A model generated the notes under the pieces. That model had not been told where the DNA came from, made no database searches, and saw nothing but the letters and a program-made list of their open reading frames with translations. The position numbers and the translations under genes were made by a program. 64,000 bases of DNA from DATLLN01 sp963809205 (GTDB taxonomy: Bacteria > Actinomycetota > Thermoleophilia > Gaiellales > JAICJC01), in contig CAWEIS010000028.1 in the NCBI GenBank assembly GCA_963809205.1, positions 62,001 through 126,000 of the forward strand. Direction: 5' to 3'. This document shows, one piece after another, positions 18,814 through 28,129 of this stretch (its first letter is position 1; each line of letters starts with the position of its first letter).

Positions 18814-20031
18814 ATGCCCCAGCTCCCGATCGGCACGGTCACCTTCCTGTTCACGGACATCGAGGGGTCGACCAAACTCCTCTCCCGCCTCCGTGACGGC
18901 TACGCCGGCGTCCAGAACGACCATCGCTCGCTGCTGCGGACGGCGGTCACCGCCGCCGGCGGCGAGGAGGTCGACACGCAGGGCGACTCCAGCTTCTTCG
19001 CCTTCCGCGGCGCCCGCGAGGCGATCTCGGCGGCGGTCGCCGCGCAGCGCGCCCACGCCGGGCACCAGTGGCCGGCGGACGGCGAGGTCCAGGTGCGGAT
19101 GGGCATCCACACCGGCGAGCCGGTGCTGGCCGAGGACCGCTACATCGGCCTCGACGTCCACCGCGCCGCGCGAATCTGCGACGCCGGGCACGGCGGGCAG
19201 GTGCTGATCTCCTCAACTGCCCTGGCGCTGACCGGCGGCGACCTCCCACAGGGCGTCACCGTGCGCGACCTGGGCGAGCACCACCTGCGCGACCTCGACC
19301 GGCCGGAGCGGCTGCACCAGCTGGTGATCGACGGGCTGAACCAGGAGTTCGCCGAGCCGAACACGATCGGGCGCCACGCCGGCCAGTCGCTGCGCGTGGT
19401 GCTGGCCGACGACTCGGTGCTGCTCCGCGAGGGCGTCGCCCGGATCCTGGAGGAAGCCGACTTCGACGTCGTCGGGCAGGTCGACAACGCGGACGACCTG
19501 CTGCGCCGGATCGGCTTCTCGAAGCCCGACGTGGCGATCGTCGACATCCGCATGCCGCCGACCCACACGGATGAGGGCCTGCAGGCCGCCGCACGGATCC
19601 GCGAGCGGTTCCCCGGCGTCGGCGTGCTGGTGCTGTCCTCTTACGTCGAGCCCGCCTACGCCGTCGAGCTGCTGTCCGAGAGCGCTGAGGGGATCGGCTA
19701 CCTGCTGAAGGACCGGGTCGCCGACGTGGACGAGTTCGCCGATGCCGTGCGGCGTGTCGCCCAGGGCGGCTCGGCCCTCGACCCGGCCGTCGTCCGCCAG
19801 CTCGTCGGACGGCCGCGGGGCGACGACCCGCTCGACCAGCTGACACCGCGCGAGCGCGAGGTGCTCTCGCTGATGGCCGAGGGTCGCTCCAACGCCGGCA
19901 TCGCGTTGCACATGGTGGTGACGGAGCGGGCAGTCGAGAAGCACGTCACCAGCATCTTCCAGAAGCTGGGGCTGCCCCAGGCGACGGAGGATCACCGCCG
20001 GGTGCTGGCGGTGCTCGCCTACCTCAAGTAG
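18814..20031 (+). CDS. Class III nucleotide cyclase-receiver-LuxR fusion
   Basis: 405 aa, three domains. Residues 1-165: class III adenylate/guanylate cyclase homology domain (TVTFLFTDIEGSTKLL, DTQGDSSFFAF, MGIHTGEP, DVHRAARICDAGHGGQVL). Both metal Asp positions and the Arg are present, but the usual transition-state Asn is His (DVHRAAR), as in many actinobacterial homologues of uncertain activity. Residues 190-310: receiver (LADDSVLL, VAIVDIRMPP, LLKDRV). Residues 335-400: LuxR HTH (LTPREREVLSLMAEGRSNAGIA). I prefer ATG 18814 over GTG 18805 from family N-termini. Confidence 0.88.
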   Translation: MPQLPIGTVTFLFTDIEGSTKLLSRLRDGYAGVQNDHRSLLRTAVTAAGGEEVDTQGDSSFFAFRGAREAISAAVAAQRAHAGHQWPADGEVQVRMGIHTGEPVLAEDRYIGLDVHRAARICDAGHGGQVLISSTALALTGGDLPQGVTVRDLGEHHLRDLDRPERLHQLVIDGLNQEFAEPNTIGRHAGQSLRVVLADDSVLLREGVARILEEADFDVVGQVDNADDLLRRIGFSKPDVAIVDIRMPPTHTDEGLQAAARIRERFPGVGVLVLSSYVEPAYAVELLSESAEGIGYLLKDRVADVDEFADAVRRVAQGGSALDPAVVRQLVGRPRGDDPLDQLTPREREVLSLMAEGRSNAGIALHMVVTERAVEKHVTSIFQKLGLPQATEDHRRVLAVLAYLK

Positions 20032-20305
20032 CCGGCGGACCGGCGGAGAACTCGCCGGTGCGGATCCGCTCGACCATCCGGGCGGACTCCTCGCGGATCA
20101 CCGTTCCGTCCTCGAGCTCGATCACCGGCAGCTTGCGCTGGCCGGACAGCTCCTGGACCTCGGGCCGCTTCGACCACGGCGCCCATTCGTGCTTGACGAT
20201 CTCGTAGGGCACGCCGGCGTCGTCCAGCGCCTTCTGCACGCGCCAGCACGGATGGCCGCCGACCTTCACGAACAGTGCCGAGCATCGATGCAGCTTGATC
20301 GCCAT
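20024..20305 (-). CDS. GST N-terminal/glutaredoxin-like protein
   Basis: 93 aa, thioredoxin fold of the glutathione S-transferase N-terminal type: LHRCSALFV, a single-Cys HPCWRVQKAL site, cis-Pro in KLPVIELEDG and ESARMVERI. There is no C-terminal GST domain, so it is a stand-alone thioredoxin-fold protein; redox partner unknown. It is convergent with the cyclase fusion, overlapping by 8 bases. Confidence 0.8.
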   Translation of the reverse strand: MAIKLHRCSALFVKVGGHPCWRVQKALDDAGVPYEIVKHEWAPWSKRPEVQELSGQRKLPVIELEDGTVIREESARMVERIRTGEFSAGPPAT

Positions 20306-20330
20306 CTTCGGCTCCTTTCACCGGTTTCGA

Positions 20331-20412
20331 TGCGGGCGAGAGGACTCGAACCTCCACGGCCTTCGCCACCGGCTCCTAAGGCCGGCGCGTCTACCAATTC
20401 CGCCACGCCCGC
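20331..20412 (-). tRNA. tRNA-Leu (UAG)
   Basis: Cloverleaf with a 7-bp acceptor stem (GCGGGCG/CGCCCGC), a D loop with GGTAGAC, anticodon UAG in CCTTAGGAG, a type II variable arm, a T arm with GGTTCGAGTCC and discriminator A. It reads CUA/CUN leucine codons. Confidence 0.96.
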
Positions 20413-20439
20413 GTGAACTGACCACAGTAGTCGAGAAAA

Positions 20440-22509
20440 GTGCGTCAACCCATCAAGCGCCGGGCGTTTCACGCCGATGACCTCCTCTGGAACCGTCCCG
20501 TCCCTTCTCCCTCCGTCCCGCGAGGCTTGACCAACCCGTCACCGCACCCCGCCGTAACGCTGCACGCCGACCGGCCGCTGTCCGACGCATCCACCGATTC
20601 GCTCGGGCACTCGTCGTTTGCTCGGCACCTGTCGCGTTGCATCGCCGAGCACGCGCCCGCTGACGGGATCGTGTTCGGCGTCTACGGCGCGCCCGGCTCC
20701 GGGCGCTCGACGGTGCTCAGCTTCGTCCGCCAGGCGCTGCGCGAGGATCCGGCGCTGGCCGGCTTCACGGTCGTCGACTGGAATCCGTGGCTGCTGGGCT
20801 CCGACGGCGACACGGCCGCGCTGCGGGCCGAGGTGGCCGCCGCGCTGGCCGGGGACGCGAAGGTCGTGGTCGCCGTCGACGACGTCCACCGGCTGGACGA
20901 GCGCGAGGCGCGCGAGCTGCTGCGGCTGGTGGCCGGGTACGCCGGCACCCCGAACCTGGTGTTCGTGCTGACGCTGGAGCACGGGATGCCCGGCTCCGAC
21001 CTGCTGGGCAAGGTCGTGCAGGTGCCGATGGAACTGCCGCTGCCCGACCGCGCGTCGCTGCAGCAGATGTTCGTCGACCTGCTCTCACCGGTGCTGACGG
21101 CCGAGCGCGACGCCCACCTGCTGGACGAGGAGTACTGGGGCGAGGTGTGCGTCAACGGACTCGACCACTTCCTGGCGACGCCGCGGGACGCCATCCGGCT
21201 GGCCAACGCGGTCACAGCGACGCTGCCCTCCGTTCACGGCGAGGTGAACCCGGTCGACTTCGTCGCCCTGGAGACCCTGCGGCTGTTCTCGCCGATCGCC
21301 TACGAGAGCATCCGCCAGCGCCGGGACGCGTTCCTGCTGCCGCCCGAGGCGCGGCGGGCCGACACCGGCATGCTGAAGATCACCCAGGAGTTCCACGAGC
21401 GCTGGCGCGAGCGGATCGACCCCGACGACCGGGAGGCGGTCGACTTCCTGGTCATGCGGCTGTTCCCGCGCGTGACCGACGTGCTGGGGATGCGCCAGAT
21501 CGGCGCAGACGCCGAGGAGCAGTGGCGCGCCAACCTGCGGGTGTGCACGGCCGAGCTGTTCCCGGTCTACTTCCAGCTCTCGATCCCGGCCGGCGCGATC
21601 TCCAACGCCGACCTGCAGTCGCGGCTCGAGCACCTGGACGATCCGGCGCAGTTCGCCGCCATCCTGCTCGAGCTGGCGCGCGACTCGCGGCCCGACGCGC
21701 CGGCCCGGCTGCGCGCCTTCCTGGAGCGGCTGGAGACGCACATCGGCGACAACGCCAGCGGCGAGGAGGTGGAGTCGGCGCTGCGCGCGATCTTCCAGGC
21801 GGCCGACGATCTGCTGCGCCGCGAGGACCAGGCCGGGAGCGACGGCTCGATCGACGCCCAGGCCCAGATCCGCCGGATCGTCCGGCGGTTCGTACTGCAG
21901 ATCGAGCCGGGCGAGCGGGTCAATCTGCTGGAGAGCACCTTCGCGGCCGGTGCCTCGCTGGCGACAATCGTGGACACCGTCGTCATGCTCGGCCAGGAGC
22001 ACGGCAAGTACGGCGGCGAGTGGCGCGAGGGCTCGACCACCATCGTCTCCCTGTCGCAGCTCGCGCAGCTGGAGAACCTGGGCCTCGCCTTCGTCCGCGA
22101 CGCGGCGGCCGAGGACCGGCTCGTACGCGTGCCCCGCATGCCCGACGTGCTGCAGTGCTGGTCGACCTGGAACCGCGGCGAGTGCCGGACGTGGGTCGCC
22201 CGGACGATCGAGACCGACGACGGGCTGCTCGCGTTCCTCGAGCCGTTCATGCGCGAGGCCGGGTCTCCCAGCGCCAGCGCCCGCGGCCCGCGGGTCGCCA
22301 ACCGGCTCGACCAGCGCCGGCTGCGCCCGTTCCTGGAGCCGGGCTCGATCGTCGAGCGGGTGAAGGCGCTGTCGGAGCGCAGCGACGTCGACGACCAGTT
22401 CAGGGCGCTGATGGAGCGCTACGTGCTCGACCACGAGCTGCTGCAGCAGGCCACCAGCGCCGAGTACTCCGAGGGCGACTCGGCGGCCGGCGACCTGCAC
22501 GCTGCCTGA
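20440..22509 (+). CDS. KAP-type P-loop NTPase
   Basis: 689 aa. Residues 80-91 form a Walker A whose invariant Lys is Arg (GVYGAPGSGRST). Then come the KAP-like strand VVDWNPWLLGSDGD, Walker B VVVAVDDVH (143-150) with RLDEREAREL, and VFVLTLEHG. About 450 residues of mostly helical, acidic sequence without transmembrane segments or a recognised domain follow. KAP NTPases are membrane-associated ATPases, some of them tied to phage defence. The start is uncertain: GTG 20440 lies 28 bases from the divergent tRNA-Leu, and TTG 20527 would fit the domain edge. Flanked by two tRNA genes; no partner gene is evident. Confidence 0.72.
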   Translation: MRQPIKRRAFHADDLLWNRPVPSPSVPRGLTNPSPHPAVTLHADRPLSDASTDSLGHSSFARHLSRCIAEHAPADGIVFGVYGAPGSGRSTVLSFVRQALREDPALAGFTVVDWNPWLLGSDGDTAALRAEVAAALAGDAKVVVAVDDVHRLDEREARELLRLVAGYAGTPNLVFVLTLEHGMPGSDLLGKVVQVPMELPLPDRASLQQMFVDLLSPVLTAERDAHLLDEEYWGEVCVNGLDHFLATPRDAIRLANAVTATLPSVHGEVNPVDFVALETLRLFSPIAYESIRQRRDAFLLPPEARRADTGMLKITQEFHERWRERIDPDDREAVDFLVMRLFPRVTDVLGMRQIGADAEEQWRANLRVCTAELFPVYFQLSIPAGAISNADLQSRLEHLDDPAQFAAILLELARDSRPDAPARLRAFLERLETHIGDNASGEEVESALRAIFQAADDLLRREDQAGSDGSIDAQAQIRRIVRRFVLQIEPGERVNLLESTFAAGASLATIVDTVVMLGQEHGKYGGEWREGSTTIVSLSQLAQLENLGLAFVRDAAAEDRLVRVPRMPDVLQCWSTWNRGECRTWVARTIETDDGLLAFLEPFMREAGSPSASARGPRVANRLDQRRLRPFLEPGSIVERVKALSERSDVDDQFRALMERYVLDHELLQQATSAEYSEGDSAAGDLHAA

Positions 22510-22560
22510 CGCACCGCGGCAGGGAACGGCCAGGGCGGCTGGTATCGTGTGACTCGGCGC

Positions 22561-22635
22561 GGTGGCCGTAGCTCAGCTGGTGGTAGCCCCGGGTTGTGGT
22601 CCCGGAGGTCGTGGGTTCGAGTCCCACCGGTCACC
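22561..22635 (+). tRNA. tRNA-His (GUG)
   Basis: Acceptor GTGGCCG/CGGTCAC with the extra 5' G (-1) facing discriminator C, diagnostic of tRNA-His. Anticodon GTG in GGTTGTGGTC; T arm GGGTTCGAGTCCC. No ribosome site or gene overlaps it. Confidence 0.96.
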
Positions 22636-22831
22636 CCTCTCTGCATACGTTGCCCCGGACGGCACCATTACATGTTCCCGCCCGGATCCTCAACGCTTCT
22701 TCACAGTTTCCTGAGACATCGGCTCAAGAATGAGAGTTGTCCGACCGATCAGGAACGCTGGTTTCCGGCGGCACGCGGCGCCCAGGTCGCACTCGATCGC
22801 ACCGCCGCCCATTGAGAACAGGGGAGGTTCC

Positions 22832-23956
22832 ATGGGGAACACACGTGCTCGCATCGTCATGGCCTTGCTGGTCGCGGCCCTCGCCGCGGTCATCTTCGGC
22901 ACCACCGCGACGCCCGCCTTCGCGAATCACCGGATTGTCAAGTTCGGGGTGAAGAGCTTCGGCGCCACGGGGAACGGCCATACGAACGACACGGGTGCTT
23001 TCCAGCGGGCCGTCGACGCGGCCCACCGGTCGCGCTACTTCGGCGTCGTCTGGGTGCCGCGCGGCACCTACGCGATCTCCGGCGTCTACATCGGCTCGGA
23101 CGTCCACGTCTGGGTCGAGCCGGGCACGCGGATCGTGCTGGCCGGCGGCGCGATCAAGAACACGCCCGCCTTCTACTTCGCCAAGCAGGGCGTGTACTCG
23201 CGCACGTCGTCGGCGACCGGCTGGACGGTCAGCTCATCGGTGGTCGGCTATCACGGCCGGTTCACAATCGACCTCACCAACGCCCCGACCACACGCAACC
23301 ACGCCTTCAAGTTCATCAACGCGAAGCGCTTCCGCGTCGCGAATGTGAACATCGTGATGAACAACGCCAACAACATGGGCGGTTCGCCCTCCAGCTACGT
23401 CGCCGCGATGACGTTCCAGTCGAGCATGGCGTCCCGGTCCGGCGGCCCGTACTACCACCCGTTGTACGGCAGGATCGCGAACATCACCGTGTCGCACTCA
23501 CCGTATGGGTTCGGCGCCGCGCAGATCACGAGCGGATCACGGCTTGTCTTCCGCAACATCGTGTCCTGGGGCGGCATCGGCCTGCGGTTCGAGACCGACA
23601 CGCCGAACCCGAGCCGCGTCAACATCGTGCACGGCAGGGGCATCAGTTGCTTCAACGGGCACGCCGCGGTCAGCTTCTCGCCGCACAACCAGACGAACTA
23701 CGCCGTCCACATGGTCGGCGTGCACGCGAACTCCTGCGAGAGCGGCGTGCGCGTGGCCGGCGGCGCGGGGCACTTCTACCGGTCGTCCGTGCGGGGCCTG
23801 TACGTGAACGGGGGCGGCGTCGCGCAGGTCGACAATCCGCGCGTCTCCAACCCCGCCATCGGCGCCTGGCTGACGGGCCGCTCGAAGGCGTGTGTCTCCA
23901 AGGGCGCGGGCATCCGGTACACGGTGTCGTTCTCGTACCTGCGCTGCGGACTCTGA
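22832..23956 (+). CDS. Secreted pectate-lyase-superfamily beta-helix protein
   Basis: 374 aa. GGGGAGG upstream of the ATG gives MGNTRARIVMALLVAALAAV, a signal peptide cleaved near AFANH. The mature N-terminus FGVKSFGATGNGHTNDTGAFQRAVDAA is the standard opening of the pectate-lyase-3/GH28-like right-handed beta-helix fold. Repeated Asn/Val/Gly-rich coils follow, with a Cys pair in the C-terminal third. Probably a polysaccharide lyase, hydrolase or binding protein acting outside the cell; no catalytic residues can be assigned. Confidence 0.82.
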   Translation: MGNTRARIVMALLVAALAAVIFGTTATPAFANHRIVKFGVKSFGATGNGHTNDTGAFQRAVDAAHRSRYFGVVWVPRGTYAISGVYIGSDVHVWVEPGTRIVLAGGAIKNTPAFYFAKQGVYSRTSSATGWTVSSSVVGYHGRFTIDLTNAPTTRNHAFKFINAKRFRVANVNIVMNNANNMGGSPSSYVAAMTFQSSMASRSGGPYYHPLYGRIANITVSHSPYGFGAAQITSGSRLVFRNIVSWGGIGLRFETDTPNPSRVNIVHGRGISCFNGHAAVSFSPHNQTNYAVHMVGVHANSCESGVRVAGGAGHFYRSSVRGLYVNGGGVAQVDNPRVSNPAIGAWLTGRSKACVSKGAGIRYTVSFSYLRCGL

Positions 23957-23992
23957 GACCAGCTCGGGCATAGACGGTACTAGGGTTGCCCG

Positions 23993-24973
23993 ATGGACTC
24001 GGGCACGCCCGGCGATGACCCCTCCCCGCCCCCGACAACCCGGCGGGCGCGCGTCGAGGCTCGCCTCGAGGCCGCGCGCGCCCTGCGCGACCGGCTCGAA
24101 GCGACGGTCGAGGACCGGCGCCAGGGCCGTGGGCCGGTCGACGCGTTGGCCGAGATCGTCGAGCGGGATCTTGAGGTCGGCGGGGGCATCATGGCCGGGG
24201 CGCTGGCCTACCGGCTGTTCGTCTGGCTGTTGCCCCTCGCACTGGTCGTGGTGGGCGGCCTCGGCCTGGTCTCGGAAGCTGCGTCCAGCTCGCCTTCCGA
24301 CGCCGCGTCGTCGTTCGGCGTGTCCGGCCTGGTGTCGTCATCCGTGGCGAATGCCGCTCGCAGCGGCGCCCGGGTGTATGCGCTGTTGATCGGCGTGCCG
24401 CTGCTGATGATCGCGACCCGCAGCGTCCTGCGCACGCTGATCGTGACCCATCGGCTGGCATGGACCGACCTGCGATCGCGGACGCGCAAGCCGACATGGG
24501 GCGCGAGCGCGCGGCTGCTGGTCGCGCTGGTCGCGTACTTCCTGATCGCAGGAGTCTCCCACCGGGCCGAGCCGCTCCTCGGCCCGGGCGGGTTCCTGTT
24601 GACGATCCTGCTGATGGTGCCCTATGCCGCGCTGTGGCTGGCCGTCGCCGCCGAACTCCCCCGGCGCGACGCGCCCTGGCAGGCGCTGGTGCCGGGGGCG
24701 GCGCTGTTCGCCGTCGGCGTCGAGGTGCTGCATCTCGTCACGGAGTTCTACATCGCGCCGCACACGGCGAACCTCGAGGGCACGTACGGCTCGTTGGGCG
24801 TCGCCGCGGCGCTGCTGCTCAGTCTGTTCCTGATCAGCCGGCTCGCGGTCAGCGCGGCGATCGTCAACGCCACGCTCTGGGATCGGCGAACGCGCTCGGT
24901 CGCCCGACGGGCCGAGCGTCCCGACGCCGGCGGTCGCGCGGCCGAGCCGGAACCGCAGCCGCCCCCGGACTGA
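23993..24973 (+). CDS. YihY/BrkB-like inner membrane protein
   Basis: 326 aa. A charged N-terminal coiled coil (to about residue 65) is followed by GGGIMAGALAYRLFVWLLPL, the conserved first helix of the YihY family, then five more helices (six in all). The tail is Pro/Arg-rich. The family is often mislabelled as RNase BN; its real role is unsettled. It starts 36 bases after the beta-helix gene. Confidence 0.82.
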   Translation: MDSGTPGDDPSPPPTTRRARVEARLEAARALRDRLEATVEDRRQGRGPVDALAEIVERDLEVGGGIMAGALAYRLFVWLLPLALVVVGGLGLVSEAASSSPSDAASSFGVSGLVSSSVANAARSGARVYALLIGVPLLMIATRSVLRTLIVTHRLAWTDLRSRTRKPTWGASARLLVALVAYFLIAGVSHRAEPLLGPGGFLLTILLMVPYAALWLAVAAELPRRDAPWQALVPGAALFAVGVEVLHLVTEFYIAPHTANLEGTYGSLGVAAALLLSLFLISRLAVSAAIVNATLWDRRTRSVARRAERPDAGGRAAEPEPQPPPD

Positions 24974-25041
24974 GCCGGCCTGGGGGAGCCAGTCGCACCC
25001 GCCGGCTCGCCCCCAAACCGGGCGCTATGGTCCGAGGCCGC

Positions 25042-25114
25042 GCGCCCGTAGCTCAGGGGATAGAGCACCAGACTTCGAATCTGGGTGTCGGAGGTTCGAA
25101 TCCTCCCGGGCGCA
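25042..25114 (+). tRNA. tRNA-Arg (UCG)
   Basis: Acceptor GCGCCCG/CGGGCGC, D loop GCTCAGGGGATAGAGC, anticodon TCG in CTTCGAA, T arm GGAGGTTCGAATCCTCC, discriminator A. The accessory part of the window begins directly after it. I did not find a copy of its 3' end downstream by eye. Confidence 0.96.
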
Positions 25115-25169
25115 TCACCCGGAAACCACGAAACCGGCCAACCACGCCAAAACCGCACGGTTACGCGGG

Positions 25170-25217
25170 AAACCCGGCATCGGCGATTCCGCCATACGGC
25201 GCATAGATGCCGGGTTT
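25170..25217. repeat. Inverted repeat in gene-free stretch after tRNA-Arg
   Basis: Perfect 11-bp arms AAACCCGGCAT and ATGCCGGGTTT separated by 26 bases, 55 bases beyond tRNA-Arg. The stretch 25115-25743 shows no convincing gene; its open frames are Arg/Pro-rich and mutually antisense. The repeat could be a terminator-like stem or part of an attachment region; this is only a suggestion. Confidence 0.45.
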
Positions 25218-25743
25218 GCACGCCGCGTACATACACCGGTGCAACACCGAGACCGGGCGCCGGCACGCCCTCGCCGGCCCGAACTCCCCCGACTCTAGAC
25301 GCCCTCGCCGGCGACCTTCGAGCGACCGGCCGGCGCCGTCGAAGCGCGCCGCGTCGAACCCCACGCGCAGCGTTCGACCGGCGCACGCCGACGCCCTCGA
25401 ACACGCCGGGTCGCACCCTGCACATTTGTGCAAGCCGGCGCACAGCCTAGAAACGCGCCGGCGCCGATGGCCGCGGACAAGGCGAGGCCGCCCATGCGGG
25501 ACGGCCTCAATGCGTCTTCCCAAACGCAACCGCGACCGAAAGGTCGGGTGCCGGCAGCGATCGGCCGCAGGAAACGCGGCCCGGAGCATCGGACCAAGCG
25601 TGCGATTGTGGGATATGATACGTTCGCGGTCGCGGAGTCGTTCTGGGCAGGGTCCGATGCGGCGGGGGTAACGCATCGGTCGCGAATGGGAGTGATGTGC
25701 CGGGTCGACTCCGCGTTGCGGAATCCAATAGAAGGAGGACGAT

Positions 25744-26565
25744 ATGCGGAGGCTCCGGATATTGGTGGCGACGGTGGTCGGCTGTCTGGCGTGGGGGGTT
25801 GGGTCGGCCGCGGCGGCGACTCCCTCTCCCTTGTACGACAGCCTGCCGCCCGATGGCACGATTTCGGTTGTGTCGGTCGGCGAGGAGTCCCAACAGTTCA
25901 ATCAGTTTGGAAACGAGGTGATCCTGACCAAGTCGACGACGGTCGCGAAAATGTCGGTGACTCTGGTCTCCCACGCTTGCCAGACTGGCAACGGAACCGA
26001 CTGTCACACGGACGTTGGTGCGACGTTCCCGACCCTGTTCGCCCTGAACCTGTATAGGCACAGCACCACCAACCCGAACACGGGCGAAGTGACGCCGGGA
26101 ACGAAGATCCTGACCTACACAAAGACGGCCAACATCAAGTTCCGGCCGTCCGCCGATCCGACCTGCGGAGATCCGACGCTCTACAGAGGTTCGGATGGCA
26201 ACTGCTATAGCGGTGTCAAGCAAAACGTTGTGTTCGATTTCCCCAATAGGAAGCTACCCATCGATGTCGTTTGGGGAGTCAGCTTCAACACCGACCACCA
26301 GGGTCCGAGCCCAATCGGTGGGACGGGCGCGCCTCAAGATAGTTTGAATTTCGGCCTCACTGCAGCGGTGAAGACAGGACTTAACCGCTCCGACGACTCG
26401 GTCTTCTGGGACACAAGCACCCTGGCGCTGTCCTGCGCAGACCCGACCGACGGCAACAGCGGCCCATTCGTCACCGGCGAATTCAACAGGGACGGCCCCT
26501 GCGACGGTACGACCAACTCGTGGGCACACCTGATCCCTGGCGCGAAGTTCACGCCGGCCGGCTGA
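25744..26565 (+). CDS. Secreted protein of unknown function
   Basis: 273 aa. AAGGAGG six bases before the ATG fixes the start; a signal peptide (RILVATVVGCLAWGVGSAAA) follows. The mature part is beta-rich with paired cysteines (HACQTGNGTDCH, DPTCGDP, NCYSG, SCADP, GPCDG), suggesting extracellular disulfides. I recognise no family. Codon third positions are less G/C-extreme than in the housekeeping genes, which fits acquired DNA. Followed by a strong terminator hairpin. Confidence 0.8.
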   Translation: MRRLRILVATVVGCLAWGVGSAAAATPSPLYDSLPPDGTISVVSVGEESQQFNQFGNEVILTKSTTVAKMSVTLVSHACQTGNGTDCHTDVGATFPTLFALNLYRHSTTNPNTGEVTPGTKILTYTKTANIKFRPSADPTCGDPTLYRGSDGNCYSGVKQNVVFDFPNRKLPIDVVWGVSFNTDHQGPSPIGGTGAPQDSLNFGLTAAVKTGLNRSDDSVFWDTSTLALSCADPTDGNSGPFVTGEFNRDGPCDGTTNSWAHLIPGAKFTPAG

Positions 26566-26576
26566 CACAACTGCCC

Positions 26577-26605
26577 GGGTCGGCTCGGAACGGCCGAGCC
26601 GACCC
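26577..26605 (+). terminator. Terminator hairpin after the secreted protein
   Basis: Perfect 12-bp arms GGGTCGGCTCGG / CCGAGCCGACCC with a 5-base loop, 9 bases past the stop codon; no T-run. As it lies between convergent genes it could serve both strands. Confidence 0.75.
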
Positions 26606-26650
26606 GTCGGCCATCTTCGGAGTGGCCGCCGACCGGGCCGAGAATAGAGA

Positions 26651-27136
26651 TCAGCTCAGCGCTTGGCAGAACGGCTCGTTGCCGCCCTCAACCACGGTAT
26701 GCGGGCCGGCCACCTTGATCACCTCGCCGGTGTCGTCGTTGAAGATGACCAAGCCGGTGTCGTGGATGACGTTCGCGCCCTTCCCGCCGACGCCCATGAA
26801 CACCTGGCCTGTGGTTCGCCGAATGCCGGTGCGCAGGTCAACTGTCACCGTGTATGAGCCCTTCACACGAACGGTCTTCCCCGTCTCGGAGTTGGTATCC
26901 GTCTCGCGTTGCAGGACCTTGGCACGTTCGATGATCGGGTTGCCGTCCGCATCGATGAACGTCGTTGCCGTGATCCGTACAATGCCGGCGAAATCATCGC
27001 TGAAACTGCCGCAGTCCACGCTGTCCGAAAACAAGAAGCTGTCGGACTCGCGTTGAGGCGTGGTCGCGCTAGCAGGAGCCGCGACCACCAGCATCATTCC
27101 TATCGCGAAACCAACACTGAGGATGGTGCGCCGCAA
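26651..27136 (-). CDS. Secreted protein of unknown function
   Basis: 161 aa if it starts at the TTG at 27136, which is chosen because AAGGAGG lies six bases upstream; ATG 27169 has no such site. A signal peptide (RRTILSVGFAIGMMLVVAAP...ASA) is followed by a beta-rich domain with two cysteines near each end. It is convergent with the preceding secreted protein; both could belong to the same extracellular function. No family recognised. Confidence 0.75.
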   Translation of the reverse strand: MRRTILSVGFAIGMMLVVAAPASATTPQRESDSFLFSDSVDCGSFSDDFAGIVRITATTFIDADGNPIIERAKVLQRETDTNSETGKTVRVKGSYTVTVDLRTGIRRTTGQVFMGVGGKGANVIHDTGLVIFNDDTGEVIKVAGPHTVVEGGNEPFCQALS

Positions 27137-27515
27137 GGGGAGCCTCCTTGATCGTGTGAAATGACACATTCTCACACACATTCGCCGGGTGCAATCAGTC
27201 AGGAGTGCCGAGCCCCAACCGCCGCGCCAACGCGGCGCCATCGGCAGCAACTGCCACGTCACTATCTATCTGGAGAATGAGCCGCCGGCGCGTCCGCGGC
27301 TACAAGCGGCAGTTCGCGGCGATCGCGAAACAAGCTCGCGCGTGTCTTCCCGGACTTCTGAACTCGAGGTCTTCGCAGAACGACACCACTTCAACCCGCC
27401 ACACCGCGCCGAACCTGCGCGGCTCGCCGCGTCGCTGCGACGCGTCTGGCACCGGGCTGAGCGCGCGCATCGTAGAAGCCATCTCATCAACGATCCAGCT
27501 CTGATGCCGGGTGCG
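27137..27515. other. Gene-free interval
   Basis: Only the ribosome site and promoter region of the secreted-protein gene are visible. The open frames here are antisense to one another and Arg-rich; I see no gene, repeat or RNA. Confidence 0.5.
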
Positions 27516-27848
27516 CTAGCCACTCTTGGGAGGGAGCGTGCGAGCGTACTCGGCGGCCTGATCGACCCATCGGGCGATCGCCACGCCTCGCAATCCCGCC
27601 TGCTCGACGTACACCATCGAATGCATCGGCCGGCCGGTGAAGTCCATAGCAGCCACATGCGGCCTGGACAACGCCGCCGCCGCGCCCTCGTCCCCGAGCC
27701 GCAACATCAGCCGGTCACCAACCACCCCGGCGCACATGTGGCCATGCAGCATGAAGCACAGCCCGCCGAACATCTTCTGCTCGCGGTAGCCCGGATCAGC
27801 CTGCAGCAGCTCGCGCACCCGCTCGGCCAGTAGCTCGTCGTATGCCAC
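27516..27848 (-). CDS. TfoX N-terminal domain protein
   Basis: 110 aa matching the stand-alone TfoX_N family: REQKMFGGLCFMLHGHMCAG, RLMLRLG and MDFTGRPMHSMVYV are its conserved blocks. The domain is related to the N-terminal part of competence regulator TfoX, but small one-domain versions in actinobacteria have no assigned role. No operon partner. Confidence 0.85.
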   Translation of the reverse strand: MAYDELLAERVRELLQADPGYREQKMFGGLCFMLHGHMCAGVVGDRLMLRLGDEGAAAALSRPHVAAMDFTGRPMHSMVYVEQAGLRGVAIARWVDQAAEYARTLPPKSG

Positions 27849-28129
27849 CCCGACACCCTGACGGCTTGCCGATCACCGTCGCCAAGGATCACCATTGCAG
27901 GTTGCGGCGATCGTCGTGCCCGGCGGAGGATGTCCATCGAGGTCTTGGCTGGCGGCGGTTGCCAGTGGGGCGGTGACGGACGTGGAGACTAGGCGGCTGT
28001 GGCCGACACAACCGCCCTTTTCGCCGTTGCGCTCGCGGGCGTGAGTTGTGTCGCCAGCGCCGCCTCCGCCGTGTACTTTCCGCTCACAAGCGAGACTATC
28101 GAGCCCGCCACCAAGCGGAGGAGGCAAAG

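Noticed and set aside
25042..25217. tRNA-Arg as an integration site of a genomic island
   Set aside because: Accessory DNA begins there, but I found no integrase gene and no downstream copy of the tRNA 3' end by eye.
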